NCBI GenBank assembly: GCA_020633655.1
Contig: JACKDF010000009.1
Coordinates: 191,902-255,901 of the forward strand
DNA length: 64,000 nucleotides
Direction: 5' to 3'
Source of the DNA: Deferribacteres bacterium
GTDB lineage: Bacteria; Zhuqueibacterota; Zhuqueibacteria; Zhuqueibacterales; Geothermadaptataceae
Shown here: positions 17,276 through 26,541 of the stretch, one piece after another
Layout: the number at the start of each line of letters is the position of its first letter
Position numbering within the stretch: position 1 is the first letter of the stretch
The notes under the pieces: generated by a model
Told to the model about the DNA's origin: nothing
What the model saw: the letters and a program-made list of their open reading frames with translations, nothing else
Database searches by the model: none
Position numbers and translations under genes: made by a program

Positions 17276-18553
17276 TTATGCACGCCATTTTTTGTAAATA
17301 ACACAGGCATTCACGTCGCCAAAGCCAAAACTTGCTTTTGCGAGAATCTCGATGTCAACATCGCGCGTTTTCTGTACAATACTCTTCGCAAATGGCTGTA
17401 TATCCTCATGCAAATCTTCACAATTGACCGAACCGTGCACGAATCCTTTCGCGATTTGCAAAACACAAGCAACGGATTCCAGGCCGCCCGCGGCTCCCAG
17501 GCCATGCCCGATAAGCGATTTTGTGGAATTAACCAGAGGCAGTTCTTCCGGTTCAACACCAAGGGCATTTTGCCAGTTTTTTATCTCATACGGGTCAGCA
17601 AATGTCGCGGTTAAATGACCATTGATGGTGTCGATATCGCGGCTCTTGATTCCTGCATCGGCGATTGCACCCTGGATGCAGCGTTGCACACCGACCGGAT
17701 TGGGTGCGGTCATGCTGCCACCCATGCGGTGTCCACCACAATTAATCATTCCACCGATAATTTCAGCGTAAATTTTCGCGCCGCGTTCCAATGCACTTTC
17801 CAAACTTTCGAGTACCAGAATACCCGATCCCGAGCCTGGGACAAACCCCGCCGCGGTGGCACTCATCGGCCGTGATGCTTCCTCTGGCGTTTCGTTTTTT
17901 GTGCGGTTTAAAACGCGCATGGCATCAAAACCGGCCCAGCAGTAGCGGGAAGAGCCTTCCGCACCACCGGCCAGCATGCGTTTGGCCATGCCGTGGCGGA
18001 TTCGATAGTAGGAATCGATAATGGCTTCAGTTCCTGTGCTGCATGCGCTGCTGTTGGTTGTCACCTGATTTCCCAGCGCCAGCCAGCCACTGATTTTTGC
18101 GGAAATACCACTGGCCATCGCCTGTTCCACGGCTGTACTGCCCAACCGGCGAACTTTTTTCGCGTCGGTCATGGGGACGATTTTCTCTCCCGTCGTATCG
18201 ACACCACCGATGCCGGTTCCCACGATTGCGCCAGTATCCCATTCGACTGTACCCGATTCCGCATCCGGCATCTCAAAGCCTGCATCCCGCCATGCGTCGA
18301 TTGCCGCGATACCGCCGTAGGTAATGCCCGTATTCATTGCGAGAAGCTGTTCTTCGGTAAAATAGTTTTTGCTTAATTCATCGATGTTTTGCGGTATGCC
18401 ACCAACGCGGCAACCGAATTTATGTTCTTCCAGCTCGGGGATAAAGCGGATACCGGATTTTCCCTCACGCAAGGCTTGCTCGTAGGCTTCGAGTCCGACG
18501 GCATTGGGCGCCACGATGCCCAAGCCGGTAACAACAACTCTTTGTTTATCCAT
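17276..18553 (-). CDS. Beta-ketoacyl-ACP synthase I/II-type
   Basis: A 425-residue elongating ketosynthase with the triad Cys171 (NSSACSTGTEA), His313 (NGHLTATFADP) and His350 (KSLIGHGLGAAGG). The motif after His313 departs from the usual HGTST (Leu-Thr-Ala-Thr), so its chain selectivity may be unusual. It condenses malonyl-ACP with acyl-ACP in the cytoplasm. Its ATG lies inside the end of the FabZ-like gene (eight-base overlap) with AGGAG there, showing translational coupling. No chain-length-factor partner is next to it, which argues against a classical type II polyketide or aryl-polyene system. Confidence 0.9.
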   Translation of the reverse strand: MDKQRVVVTGLGIVAPNAVGLEAYEQALREGKSGIRFIPELEEHKFGCRVGGIPQNIDELSKNYFTEEQLLAMNTGITYGGIAAIDAWRDAGFEMPDAESGTVEWDTGAIVGTGIGGVDTTGEKIVPMTDAKKVRRLGSTAVEQAMASGISAKISGWLALGNQVTTNSSACSTGTEAIIDSYYRIRHGMAKRMLAGGAEGSSRYCWAGFDAMRVLNRTKNETPEEASRPMSATAAGFVPGSGSGILVLESLESALERGAKIYAEIIGGMINCGGHRMGGSMTAPNPVGVQRCIQGAIADAGIKSRDIDTINGHLTATFADPYEIKNWQNALGVEPEELPLVNSTKSLIGHGLGAAGGLESVACVLQIAKGFVHGSVNCEDLHEDIQPFAKSIVQKTRDVDIEILAKASFGFGDVNACVIYKKWRA

Positions 18554-19004
18554 TTGATTTTACTCCTATGCCAGCAATCGTTCCTGAACAGACAATCTCA
18601 CCATTTTCCAACCTGATTTCTGCCTGTGCTTTGAGTTTCAGTCGGCGAAAAAACAGCTTTTGGGCTTTGATAATGACTTTATCTCCGGGTCGCACCATGC
18701 CGGTAAATTCCACTTCGGCATCTGTGAAAACGGTCAAAGTTTTCTGGATTTCTTCCAGAGACATTGATTTGGAAGCCAGGTAAAGTCCGTAAGCGACAAC
18801 ACCGGTTTGCGCCATTGTTTCCAGCAGAATAACGCCAGGTGTGATAGGATTTCCAGGAAAATGGCCTTCATAAAAAGACTCATTTTCTTTGAAGGTATAC
18901 GTTGCCACTATACCTTCATCATCGAGGTCGATTATCTCATCGATGAAACGAAAAGGGGGTTGTTGTGGAACGAGTGCGAGGATTTCTTCTTTTGTAAATG
19001 CCAT
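18546..19004 (-). CDS. fabZ: 3-hydroxyacyl-ACP dehydratase, FabZ type
   Basis: A 152-residue hot-dog-fold dehydratase. His48 in GHFPGNPITPG and Glu62 in LLETMAQTG have the 14-residue spacing of FabZ. It makes trans-2-enoyl-ACP from 3-hydroxyacyl-ACP. The start codon follows the FabA-like gene's stop directly, and its end overlaps the ketosynthase gene. A FabA-type and a FabZ-type dehydratase side by side imply that one may isomerise while the other carries chains through. Confidence 0.88.
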   Translation of the reverse strand: MAFTKEEILALVPQQPPFRFIDEIIDLDDEGIVATYTFKENESFYEGHFPGNPITPGVILLETMAQTGVVAYGLYLASKSMSLEEIQKTLTVFTDAEVEFTGMVRPGDKVIIKAQKLFFRRLKLKAQAEIRLENGEIVCSGTIAGIGVKSNG

Positions 19005-19598
19005 TTAAATTTCTCTGTTTATGATACCACCCACAGCGTTTTTCGATTTTGCCGGGTAGTCTGTGTAAGCGATGCCGGTAAAAATGCCGACCTTTGCATC
19101 GTTTACGGTATAGATTAATTCTCCATCCACCAGAACGCGGCCATTGCCGATAACGAGGGAGGTTTTTCCCCCTTGTAAAACACTGTAGCGGCGAACATCG
19201 ATTTCATAACGCACCACTTTGTTGTGCGGTCGAATCTGTCCGTCAAAAGCAACTTCTTTGCAGCCCAGGGCTCGCCCATTGCCGATACTGCCGTTGCAGA
19301 CACAGTAAAATCCGAGCAGTTGCCAGATGGCATCGACGCCGAGGCAACCTGGTTGTACCGGGTCGCCGTTGAAGTGGCACTGGAAGAACCAGTCGTCAAT
19401 TCCGATGTCCTGTTCGGCAACCATGCGCCCTTTGCGGCCTTGCCGTTCCAATTCGATGATACGATCCACCATGAGAAAAGGTGGCGCCGGCAAGCGGGAA
19501 AATTCCTCAGGAGGATCATCGACGAGCCGCCCGTAGGCAAAGGCAATAAGCTCTTCTTTTGTGAAATGATTGCGTTCGAGAAATTCTGAATATTTCAA
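19005..19598 (-). CDS. fabA: FabA-type 3-hydroxyacyl-ACP dehydratase/isomerase
   Basis: A 197-residue protein whose centre reads QCHFNGDPVQPGCLGVDAIW, the FabA signature with His75 and Asp89 in place of the FabZ Glu. ALGCKEVAFDGQIRP follows, as in FabA. Family members dehydrate 3-hydroxyacyl-ACP and can isomerise trans-2 to cis-3, the route to anaerobic unsaturated fatty acids. It begins with a TTG at 19598 behind TAGG; no better ATG is available without losing the conserved N-terminus. The extended N-terminal 35 residues are typical of FabA. It sits between the KAS III-like and FabZ-like genes. Confidence 0.85.
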   Translation of the reverse strand: MKYSEFLERNHFTKEELIAFAYGRLVDDPPEEFSRLPAPPFLMVDRIIELERQGRKGRMVAEQDIGIDDWFFQCHFNGDPVQPGCLGVDAIWQLLGFYCVCNGSIGNGRALGCKEVAFDGQIRPHNKVVRYEIDVRRYSVLQGGKTSLVIGNGRVLVDGELIYTVNDAKVGIFTGIAYTDYPAKSKNAVGGIINREI

Positions 19599-19607
19599 TT
19601 TTTTGAC

Positions 19608-20603
19608 CTATTTTTTCAACTCATTAAATTCAACAAACATGCTTGACCAACTCAATCCGGCTCCGACGACGATCAGGGCAACGGCATCGCCAGGTTTGAA
19701 TTTCGACCAGTTTTGGTTTAAAACAGTTGGTGCTCCTGTGGCTCCGGTATTGCCAAATTTATCGACGTTATACAAATGCAGATCATCAGGAATGTTGCAG
19801 CGGCTGCACACCGATTCGAGCATGCGTAAATTCGCCTGATGGGAGATGAAGTAAAGTTTGTCGTGTGAGGCGCCAAATTTTTCTTCGATTTCCCGGTAAA
19901 GGCGAATCGTGCGTTTGATCGCAAATGTCTGAACAGTCTTGCCTTCCTGGGTGAAGTGATGCATGCGATGCACCACAACTTTATCCCAGCCGGCCGGGCT
20001 CGAAGTGAGCGTACTGAAATCGATTTGCGCCGGCCCCGGAACACGCGTTGAGACGACCGCTGCCATGGAGGCATCGCCCCAGAGCACGGCTGCTGACCGG
20101 TCACTGTAATCGACGGAGCGTGTGCTGTTTTCAACGATAACCAACAGAATATATTCCGGCAAAGCTTCGGGGCGCATCATCGAAAGATTATAGATATGCG
20201 CGCCAAAAGTACTGCAGGCCGAATTGATGTCGTAACACGGTTTTTCGAGACCCAGTTCCCCGGCAATGGTCGCTGATTCGGCAGGTGTTTCATATTCAGG
20301 CGTACAACCACCAGCAATGACAAGACCGATATCTTCTTTCGAAATGCCCGCTGCGGCAATGGCTTTTTCAGCTGCCAATGCACCGGATTTCGCGTTGGTA
20401 TAAAGGCTCGCTTCGTATGCTGCGCGCATGTCTTGGTTATGTGTCTCACGAATGTAATCGAGCGGTAAAACAGTGCGTCTTGTTTCGATGCCAACGCGCT
20501 CGATGATCCACTCATTGTTGGTTCCGATATCCAGGTCTTCCAGGAATTTATTGTCGATAACATTTTCCGGATGGAAATGGCCAATGCCATGTAAGTAGAT
20601 CAT
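19608..20603 (-). CDS. Beta-ketoacyl-ACP synthase III-like (initiating ketosynthase)
   Basis: A 331-residue thiolase-fold enzyme with the KAS III triad Cys130 (NSACSTFGAHI), His255 (ISHQANLRML) and Asn285 (FGNTGATGAP). It would start chains by condensing a primer acyl-CoA with malonyl-ACP. The full triad and length show an active synthase, not a decayed copy. Nine bases separate it from the FabA-like gene. Its presence beside an elongating synthase, carrier and dehydratases suggests that the cluster begins its own chain from a chosen primer. The primer (acetyl-, branched- or other CoA) cannot be read. Confidence 0.88.
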   Translation of the reverse strand: MIYLHGIGHFHPENVIDNKFLEDLDIGTNNEWIIERVGIETRRTVLPLDYIRETHNQDMRAAYEASLYTNAKSGALAAEKAIAAAGISKEDIGLVIAGGCTPEYETPAESATIAGELGLEKPCYDINSACSTFGAHIYNLSMMRPEALPEYILLVIVENSTRSVDYSDRSAAVLWGDASMAAVVSTRVPGPAQIDFSTLTSSPAGWDKVVVHRMHHFTQEGKTVQTFAIKRTIRLYREIEEKFGASHDKLYFISHQANLRMLESVCSRCNIPDDLHLYNVDKFGNTGATGAPTVLNQNWSKFKPGDAVALIVVGAGLSWSSMFVEFNELKK

Positions 20604-20740
20604 TTTAATATCTCATATTTAGTAGTAATCGTGCTCAAACAGAAAATTGCCCACCGCAATGGCAATGGGCTTCTGTAGTCTGTTAAGTTTTAAATTTTTT
20701 TATTTCAACAATGGGTGCAGGCAAACTTTGGATTTAACAT

Positions 20741-21688
20741 TTATCCACTGATGTGTTCGCCGCCGTCGACGCGAATGATGTTGCCGTTCGCCCAGGCAGC
20801 TTCATCCAGGCACATCAGGAAAATAAAATTGCCGACGTCTTCCGGTGTTGTCAGGCGTTGGAAGGGATTGCGTTTTTTTGCGCTGGCTTTGAGGTGATTG
20901 CTTCCGGGGATCAGGCGCAGTGCAGGCGTGTCGGTAACACCGGCTTGAATCACATTGCAGCGAATGCCATAGGGTGCGTATTCTTTGGCAATGGCACGGG
21001 AGACCGCTTCAAGGGCGGTTTTCGCAGCAGCGACAGCGGCATAACCCTTCCAGGCAATTTCGTTACCTTCGCTTGTCAGGCCAAAAACACGGGCGTCCCC
21101 AGCAAACATTTTTTCAGCAAAAATCGCTTGCACCCAACTCGCCAGACTCGTACCCATGCTGTAAAGCGTCAGGGAAAAATCTTCATCGCCGAGGAGTTCG
21201 GACTGGTTGTATTCCGGGGGGGTTGTAATACCGGCGAATTCCTCTATGCCTTCCATAAATAGCGCATCGATATTTTCCTGCAAATCACTCGGTAAGATTC
21301 CGAGTTTATTGCTTAAACTTGTGAGCATCTTTGCATGTTTTTCTTTTAATTTCTCTGGTTCCTGTACCATCAGCTTTAAGTTGCCGAAAGCAATAGAATG
21401 CAGCACCATGCGCACGCGGCCGTTTGCTCCCATAGCCCGTTGCAATTGCGACAGGACCTCACTGCGGCCTTCTTCGCTGAGAGCGTTTGTATTGCAGGCG
21501 AGAAATTTAACACCTGTCGCCCGTATGGCCTCAAACTCCGGTTCGATATTTTTCATCGCGCCGCGGCGGTCTCTGTGCACGATGCAAATATTCATGCCGT
21601 GCTGGCTTAATTTTCTTGCGGTAGCCAGGCCGAAACCACTGGAACCGCCAAGGATGACTGCCCAGTAATTCGGATTAAATTTTATCAT
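20741..21688 (-). CDS. Enoyl-ACP reductase-like SDR (FabI-related, extended)
   Basis: A 315-residue short-chain dehydrogenase. GGSSGFG near 14-20 binds the nucleotide. VLHSIAFGNL near 95-104 is a FabI-like signature. Tyr216 and Lys223 lie six residues apart, the Yx6K spacing of enoyl reductases and not YxxxK of classical SDRs. Compared with the usual 255-260 residues of FabI it has an insertion, roughly 106-170, around the region that caps the substrate. It should complete each elongation round. It is the first gene of the lipid operon, with 137 bases before the KAS III-like gene. No ketoreductase is encoded here. Confidence 0.8.
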   Translation of the reverse strand: MIKFNPNYWAVILGGSSGFGLATARKLSQHGMNICIVHRDRRGAMKNIEPEFEAIRATGVKFLACNTNALSEEGRSEVLSQLQRAMGANGRVRMVLHSIAFGNLKLMVQEPEKLKEKHAKMLTSLSNKLGILPSDLQENIDALFMEGIEEFAGITTPPEYNQSELLGDEDFSLTLYSMGTSLASWVQAIFAEKMFAGDARVFGLTSEGNEIAWKGYAAVAAAKTALEAVSRAIAKEYAPYGIRCNVIQAGVTDTPALRLIPGSNHLKASAKKRNPFQRLTTPEDVGNFIFLMCLDEAAWANGNIIRVDGGEHISG

Positions 21689-22062
21689 TATAATTCCATC
21701 CCAATTTGGAAAAATGAACGCTGTTCAAAAGAATCCGAGTAACATAAGAATAATATCATTAAAACAAAATCTTTTCTCTCTGGTTTTACGAAAATCCTTG
21801 CTATAAACGGTAGTGTGTGTGATATTCAATGCTCGAATGGAAGAAAGTGCAAAACTTGCTTGTTGATAGTAGCGTCCTGATTGATACAGCACTATTCCTT
21901 GAATAAATTGGTAATGAAATTTACTGATTTAAAGCGTGAAAATACTTGTTTCACATGGGTTGCTGTGGAGCACAGTTGCAGGTGTAAGAGAGATTGTGCA
22001 GGACGAGCCCAATCAAATGAAAAATAGCGAATTTATTATACTCTACAAGGAGTTCCCGGAAC
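21689..22062. other. Divergent intergenic region
   Basis: It lies between the lipid operon (minus) and the TPR/transglutaminase gene (plus), and no gene is visible. A possible -10 box TATACT lies at about 22037-22042, 20 bases before the plus-strand start, but no good -35 is seen at the matching distance. Confidence 0.4.
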
Positions 22063-25000
22063 ATGATGAAGTCATCAAAAAGTATTTTATTATTTTTTAT
22101 TTTACTGGCATCGACAGCGTTTGCATCGACCGAAAAAAGCGAACAATTGGTGCAGGAAGCCTGGGATGCGTGGCAAAAAAATGACCAGATGCTGGTGGAG
22201 CAAAAATTCCTCTCCGCAATTCATCAGGACCCGGCCAATATTCGTGCCCACGTCGGATTGTCCTTCCTGTACACATTACAACAGAAAGATGTCGATGCGT
22301 GGTATGCTTTCCGAAGAATAGTGGAGGACAGCACCGCGGACCCGTATCCCTACTTGTTTGCCGAATGGATTACACCGAAAATTCAGGGTAATGTACACAA
22401 ACCGGACTTGGGTATCGAGAAACTTTACCTTGATTTGAGCAAAAAAGCTGATCGTGGCGGTGTACTGCAGGCGATGGCGAATGAAATGCTGGGAGAATAT
22501 TACGAGGATAAAGGCGATTACGAAAAAGCAACTGCCTCGTTTGCGCGTCTGCATACGGTGGATGACTGGATGGTCTGTGGTCCCTTTGACAATATCTCCG
22601 CTTCCGGTTTTCAAAAGCAGTTCCCGCCAGAAAATGAATACAAACCGGATACACAATACGAAGGCCAAAACGGTGTTCCTGTAACCTGGTTTCCCGTTCC
22701 TGAACTGCGGCGCGATCACTGGGTTGACTTTCGCCGTTATTTTGCTTTTATCGAATCGATTTTTTACGCTAACACATTTGTCTACAGCCCAACAAAACAG
22801 GATGTGCAGCTGCGTGTTGGGACTTCCGGCTCCGTGAAGACATTCCTCAACGATCAACTGGTGATGGAGTATTTCGACGAAAACAACAACGACCTCGACA
22901 CTTACATCGTCACGACAACTTTGCAAAAGGGCTGGAACCGCGTGCTGATGAAATGTGGATTCTCAGAGATCAGCCGCTGCAATTTTATGCTGCGCATCAC
23001 CGATGAATTCGGGCGACCAGTGCAAGGTCTAAAGATTTCGACCGCGAAAGAAAAATATTCGAAGAAGAAAAATGCAAAAGCTGAAGTCGTCGAGAATTTT
23101 GCAGAGAAATTTTTCAAAAACAAGATCGCTTTGAATCCACAGCATTTGGAAAATTACCTTTTACTTGCCGACTGCTATCTGCGCAACGACAAAGCGGTTG
23201 AGGCCGAACTCATACTGCAGAAAGGTTTGTTGCAGGCGCCCGAGAATACCATGCTGCTCACCGCCATTCTCGAAGCCTACATGCGTGGTGAAAAATACGA
23301 TGAAATTTCCACGACCATTGAAAAGCTGTCCGCCATCGATGATAAGCTGCCCAACGTACTTGACTACATGATTAATCAGGCGATGGACAACGAAGATTGG
23401 GACAAGGCTGAGGAGCTCATCGATCAACTCGATTTGATTCAGCCATCTTCTGAGCTCGTGCTCAACCATCGCATTCATCTCTACAGCAAAAAAGGGCTTA
23501 TCAATGAAATGATGGCGACCGCTGTGCAAGCGATGGAGAAATATCCCGACAACTGGACTTTCACCTATTTTAATGCCGCCCTATCCATTCAAACCTCGCG
23601 AAATTATACGGCCGCTATTAAAATGGTGGAAGATTTTCTCCAACGCCAGCACATTGAAGCAGCGTATCGTTCTCTGGCGGATTTCTACCTGCGTGCGTCG
23701 CAAATCGATAAGTGGGAAGAAACGCAGAGTGCCTTGCTGCACCGTGCCACCGCCGCTCCTGGAGAACATCACAACATGGCGACGATTTACCTGAGCATGC
23801 AGAAATACGATAAAGCGTTGCAATCCATCGGCGAAGCCATTCGCCTGTGTCCCAACAGTTCGCAATATTTTGAAATACAGGGTGACATCCACCGTCTGCT
23901 GGACGACAAAAGTGCAGCCAAGCAATCCTTTAAGCAGGCGTTGAAATTTCTGCCAACCAACTACGATGCACGGGATAAATTGCGTGAGCTCGAAGGAAAG
24001 AAAGATATTTTTCAGAATTTTGGTGAGCGCGATATAAACGACTGGATTACCGATGCCCCTGTTTCTGAAGATTATAACGGTGCTGCCGCTGTCATCATTC
24101 TCGATGACAACCGTCGTGTGGTGTACGACAAAGGCGCCTCAGAGTCAACCCGCGAGCTGCTCGTACGTGTTTTCACAAAGTCGGGTATTGATGATTTTAA
24201 GGAATACCAGATTCCCACCAATCCCTATTCGGAAAAATTGATCATCGAAAACGCCACGGTTATCAAGAGTGATGGTTCGAAGATTAAAGCGGATACGGAA
24301 GGGAGCTATGTCGTTTTTAAATCGCTGGAAGAAAACGATTTTATCTATTTGAAATGGCGTGTGCGTAATTACTACAGCGGCAAGCTGTCCAATCATTTCT
24401 GGGATGAGTTTCATTTCAATACCTTTCACCCGGTCAAACATGTGCGCTATTCGTTGCTCGTGCCCGATACCTGCACATTCCATCACCGGACACAGAATAT
24501 GCCCGATGAGCCGCGTGTCACCAAAACCAGCGACGGCACCATGTACGCCTGGTCCCTCGACGATGAAGCATCCATCGGTTATGAGTATGGAATGCCAATC
24601 CTGCGTGATGTGGGAAAAATGCTGTTCATCACCAGCATTCCCGACTGGCAATATCTCGTGGACTGGTACCTGGATCTGGCGCGGACAAAGACACGCACTT
24701 CCTATGAAATTCAGGAAGTCGTGCATGAGCTTTTCAAAAATAAAGACCATATTTCCGAAGAAGAAAAAATTCGCACCATATACAATTACATAACAGAGAA
24801 CATACGCTACAGCAGCATTCCCTTTCGCCAGTCCGGACTCATCCCGCAGAAAGCCCGGGACGTACTGGTGACAAAAATTGGCGATTGCAAAGACGTTTCG
24901 ACCCTGTGCATCGCCATGCTCAAAGAAGCCGGTGTCGACGCGAACTACGTGCTGGTGAACACCCGTGACGAAGGATTGAACGTAAATTCCCTGCCATCCA

Positions 25001-25818
25001 TCAATTTCAATCACTGCATCGCCGGAGTTGAAACGGATAAAGGATTGCAATACCTCGATTTAACCGCCTACAATTATCCCGTGGGCACGGTGCCGGAAAT
25101 GGATGTGGACAGCTTCAGTTTGCTCATCAAAAAAGGCGAAACAGCACCGGAACACCTGGATGCGGAGAAGTTCCTGCCAAAGAAAATCGAACGCACAACC
25201 CAGATCACCCTGCGGGAGGACAACAGCATTCTCGTCACCTCCGAGGTGCTTCGCTCTGGCAGTATTACAGCCTCCATTCGTCGTGCCTACCGTGAAAAAA
25301 CACTGGAAGAACGGGAGAAATCCATGGCAGCCACCTTAGCCAATGATTTTCCCAATGTGAAACTCCTGCAATTGAACGTCGGCGATTTGCAGGAATTGAA
25401 TGCCGATGTGCACTATTCCTACACCTTTGAAGTGCCCAACTATGCCAACGAGGCGGGACAGTTTAAATTCATGCAAATTCCCTGGGCGGATAAATTGAAG
25501 TCAGACCGGGGTTTAGCCTACGACAAACGCACTTATGCCTACCAGTTCTGGCCGTGGGCGGATGTGTTTGAACAGGAACTTGAATTGACCTTGCCTGCGG
25601 GATATTCGCTGGTGGATGTGCCAAAGAAAGTGGAAATGTCGTCCCCGATAGCTGATTTCAGCCTGACATTTGAATACACAGATGGCGTTTTGAAAGCTGT
25701 ACGCAAGCTGGAACAAAAGAAAGGTATTATTGAACCGCAGGAATACGAAGCATTCCGCAAGTTTTACAACGATGTGCTCACCGAGGACAACAAGCAGATA
25801 TTGTTGAAAAAGGAATAG
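22063..25818 (+). CDS. Exported TPR protein with DUF3857 and transglutaminase-like domains
   Basis: A 1251-residue protein with a signal peptide (MMKSSKSILLFFILLASTAFA). Residues about 25-650 are tetratricopeptide repeats interrupted by a beta-rich segment near 165-330 (DDWMVCGPFDN). Then come a DUF3857-type domain near 670-880 and a transglutaminase-like cysteine-protease fold with GDCKD (Cys near 943), FNHCIAG (His) and YLDLT (Asp). A DUF3858-like beta domain ends the protein. AAGGAG precedes the ATG. The full Cys-His-Asp triad suggests an active protease or amidase in the periplasm, but the substrate of this family is unknown. It stands alone between repeats. Confidence 0.85.
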   Translation: MMKSSKSILLFFILLASTAFASTEKSEQLVQEAWDAWQKNDQMLVEQKFLSAIHQDPANIRAHVGLSFLYTLQQKDVDAWYAFRRIVEDSTADPYPYLFAEWITPKIQGNVHKPDLGIEKLYLDLSKKADRGGVLQAMANEMLGEYYEDKGDYEKATASFARLHTVDDWMVCGPFDNISASGFQKQFPPENEYKPDTQYEGQNGVPVTWFPVPELRRDHWVDFRRYFAFIESIFYANTFVYSPTKQDVQLRVGTSGSVKTFLNDQLVMEYFDENNNDLDTYIVTTTLQKGWNRVLMKCGFSEISRCNFMLRITDEFGRPVQGLKISTAKEKYSKKKNAKAEVVENFAEKFFKNKIALNPQHLENYLLLADCYLRNDKAVEAELILQKGLLQAPENTMLLTAILEAYMRGEKYDEISTTIEKLSAIDDKLPNVLDYMINQAMDNEDWDKAEELIDQLDLIQPSSELVLNHRIHLYSKKGLINEMMATAVQAMEKYPDNWTFTYFNAALSIQTSRNYTAAIKMVEDFLQRQHIEAAYRSLADFYLRASQIDKWEETQSALLHRATAAPGEHHNMATIYLSMQKYDKALQSIGEAIRLCPNSSQYFEIQGDIHRLLDDKSAAKQSFKQALKFLPTNYDARDKLRELEGKKDIFQNFGERDINDWITDAPVSEDYNGAAAVIILDDNRRVVYDKGASESTRELLVRVFTKSGIDDFKEYQIPTNPYSEKLIIENATVIKSDGSKIKADTEGSYVVFKSLEENDFIYLKWRVRNYYSGKLSNHFWDEFHFNTFHPVKHVRYSLLVPDTCTFHHRTQNMPDEPRVTKTSDGTMYAWSLDDEASIGYEYGMPILRDVGKMLFITSIPDWQYLVDWYLDLARTKTRTSYEIQEVVHELFKNKDHISEEEKIRTIYNYITENIRYSSIPFRQSGLIPQKARDVLVTKIGDCKDVSTLCIAMLKEAGVDANYVLVNTRDEGLNVNSLPSINFNHCIAGVETDKGLQYLDLTAYNYPVGTVPEMDVDSFSLLIKKGETAPEHLDAEKFLPKKIERTTQITLREDNSILVTSEVLRSGSITASIRRAYREKTLEEREKSMAATLANDFPNVKLLQLNVGDLQELNADVHYSYTFEVPNYANEAGQFKFMQIPWADKLKSDRGLAYDKRTYAYQFWPWADVFEQELELTLPAGYSLVDVPKKVEMSSPIADFSLTFEYTDGVLKAVRKLEQKKGIIEPQEYEAFRKFYNDVLTEDNKQILLKKE

Positions 25819-25873
25819 ATGTTTCAATGTAGGCTGAGCCCCCAGCGGACGCTGAGCCTGCCTGCTACGGGCC

Positions 25874-25924
25874 GGTTCCTAAGTCTGTCGAAGGATGGTT
25901 CCTGAGCCTGTCGAAGGATGGTTC
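25874..25924 (+). repeat. 23-bp tandem repeat, about 2.2 units
   Basis: Units begin GGTTCCT at 25874 and 25897, with a partial unit at 25920. The core GAGCCTGTCGAAGGAT (AAGTCTGTCGAAGGAT in the first unit) belongs to a class of CCTTCGACAGGCTCAGG words that also appears inside the TIR gene near 28902 and, more loosely, within the 151-bp elements. Confidence 0.65.
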
Positions 25925-26440
25925 ATCTACTCATCAATCGTCAAACCATCACTTACCCAACGCGTTTGCTTGCCCCTTGTTTGCCGCGACGCGTTTCGTT
26001 TTTCCTGCTGCTGTTGTGCTTTATTTTGGATGAGTGGTCCGGGGTGTTATCCGAAGAACTCGAATGGGGATTGGTGCGGGTGAAGTTATGATAAGCGTCA
26101 ATAATCTGGGATAATTCGTTAAAATTCATGGCTTCCTGCCTTTTTTGCTTGAAATTGTTGTCTCCTGTTACTGTAGTGTAACTAAATGCAGCAAAGTTAT
26201 TGTGCAGAAACAAATGTTAAATATTGATCGAAATAATTTCATTTCTTAGATTTAAAGCACGACAGAACAGGGTGAAGCACGCATGAGAATTTTTCAGGTA
26301 TCGGCAACCGGGAGAATTCTCCCAATGGGAATTGCAAAAAGTGCACGAAAAATTTGCAAGTGCCGTGCAAGCAGGCCCAAGCGGTCCCTGAACGTGCCGA
26401 AGGGCCCGCTTGCTGAAGGGGCCCCTTGTGGGTTGCATAC

Positions 26441-26524
26441 AAAAGTGCGACGCACTTTACGTATTTCATGCAAACCAGATACAAAAGCCACCCCACGCTG
26501 TTATGGCAAGTGCGTCGCACTTTT
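26441..26524. mobile_element. 84-bp palindrome-bounded element, copy 1
   Basis: The left end AAAAGTGCGACGCACTTT is itself a near-perfect palindrome (eight-base arms around one base). The right end is its reverse complement apart from one base. An element of the same 84-base length with the same ends but an unrelated middle lies at 61561-61644. Both copies stop fewer than 20 bases before a start codon. A REP/MITE-like element is inferred. Confidence 0.6.
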
Positions 26525-26541
26525 CACTTTTAGGGAAAAAC

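Larger units (their letters stand above)
25819..26541. other. Repeat-rich intergenic region
   Basis: No firm gene. It contains a short tandem repeat (25874-25924), a stretch with CTGAACGTGCCGAAGG-type words around 26385-26420, and the 84-bp palindrome-bounded element at 26441-26524 that abuts the TIR gene. A minus-strand frame at 26129-25953 encodes a basic, serine-rich 58-residue peptide with no recognised family and a poorly spaced AGGA; it is not called. Confidence 0.5.

Noticed and set aside
14951..21688. Aryl-polyene or type II polyketide cluster
   Set aside because: No chain-length factor, ketoreductase, AMP ligase or second carrier is present, and an enoyl reductase-like gene points to saturated or mono-unsaturated chains.
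24145..25050. 301-codon minus-strand frame
   Set aside because: Antisense to the transglutaminase-like core of the large TPR protein; composition follows codon bias of the sense gene.
25953..26129. Minus-strand 58-residue basic, serine-rich frame
   Set aside because: Its AGGA is too close to the ATG, it has no family resemblance, and it lies in repeat-rich DNA; not enough to call a gene.
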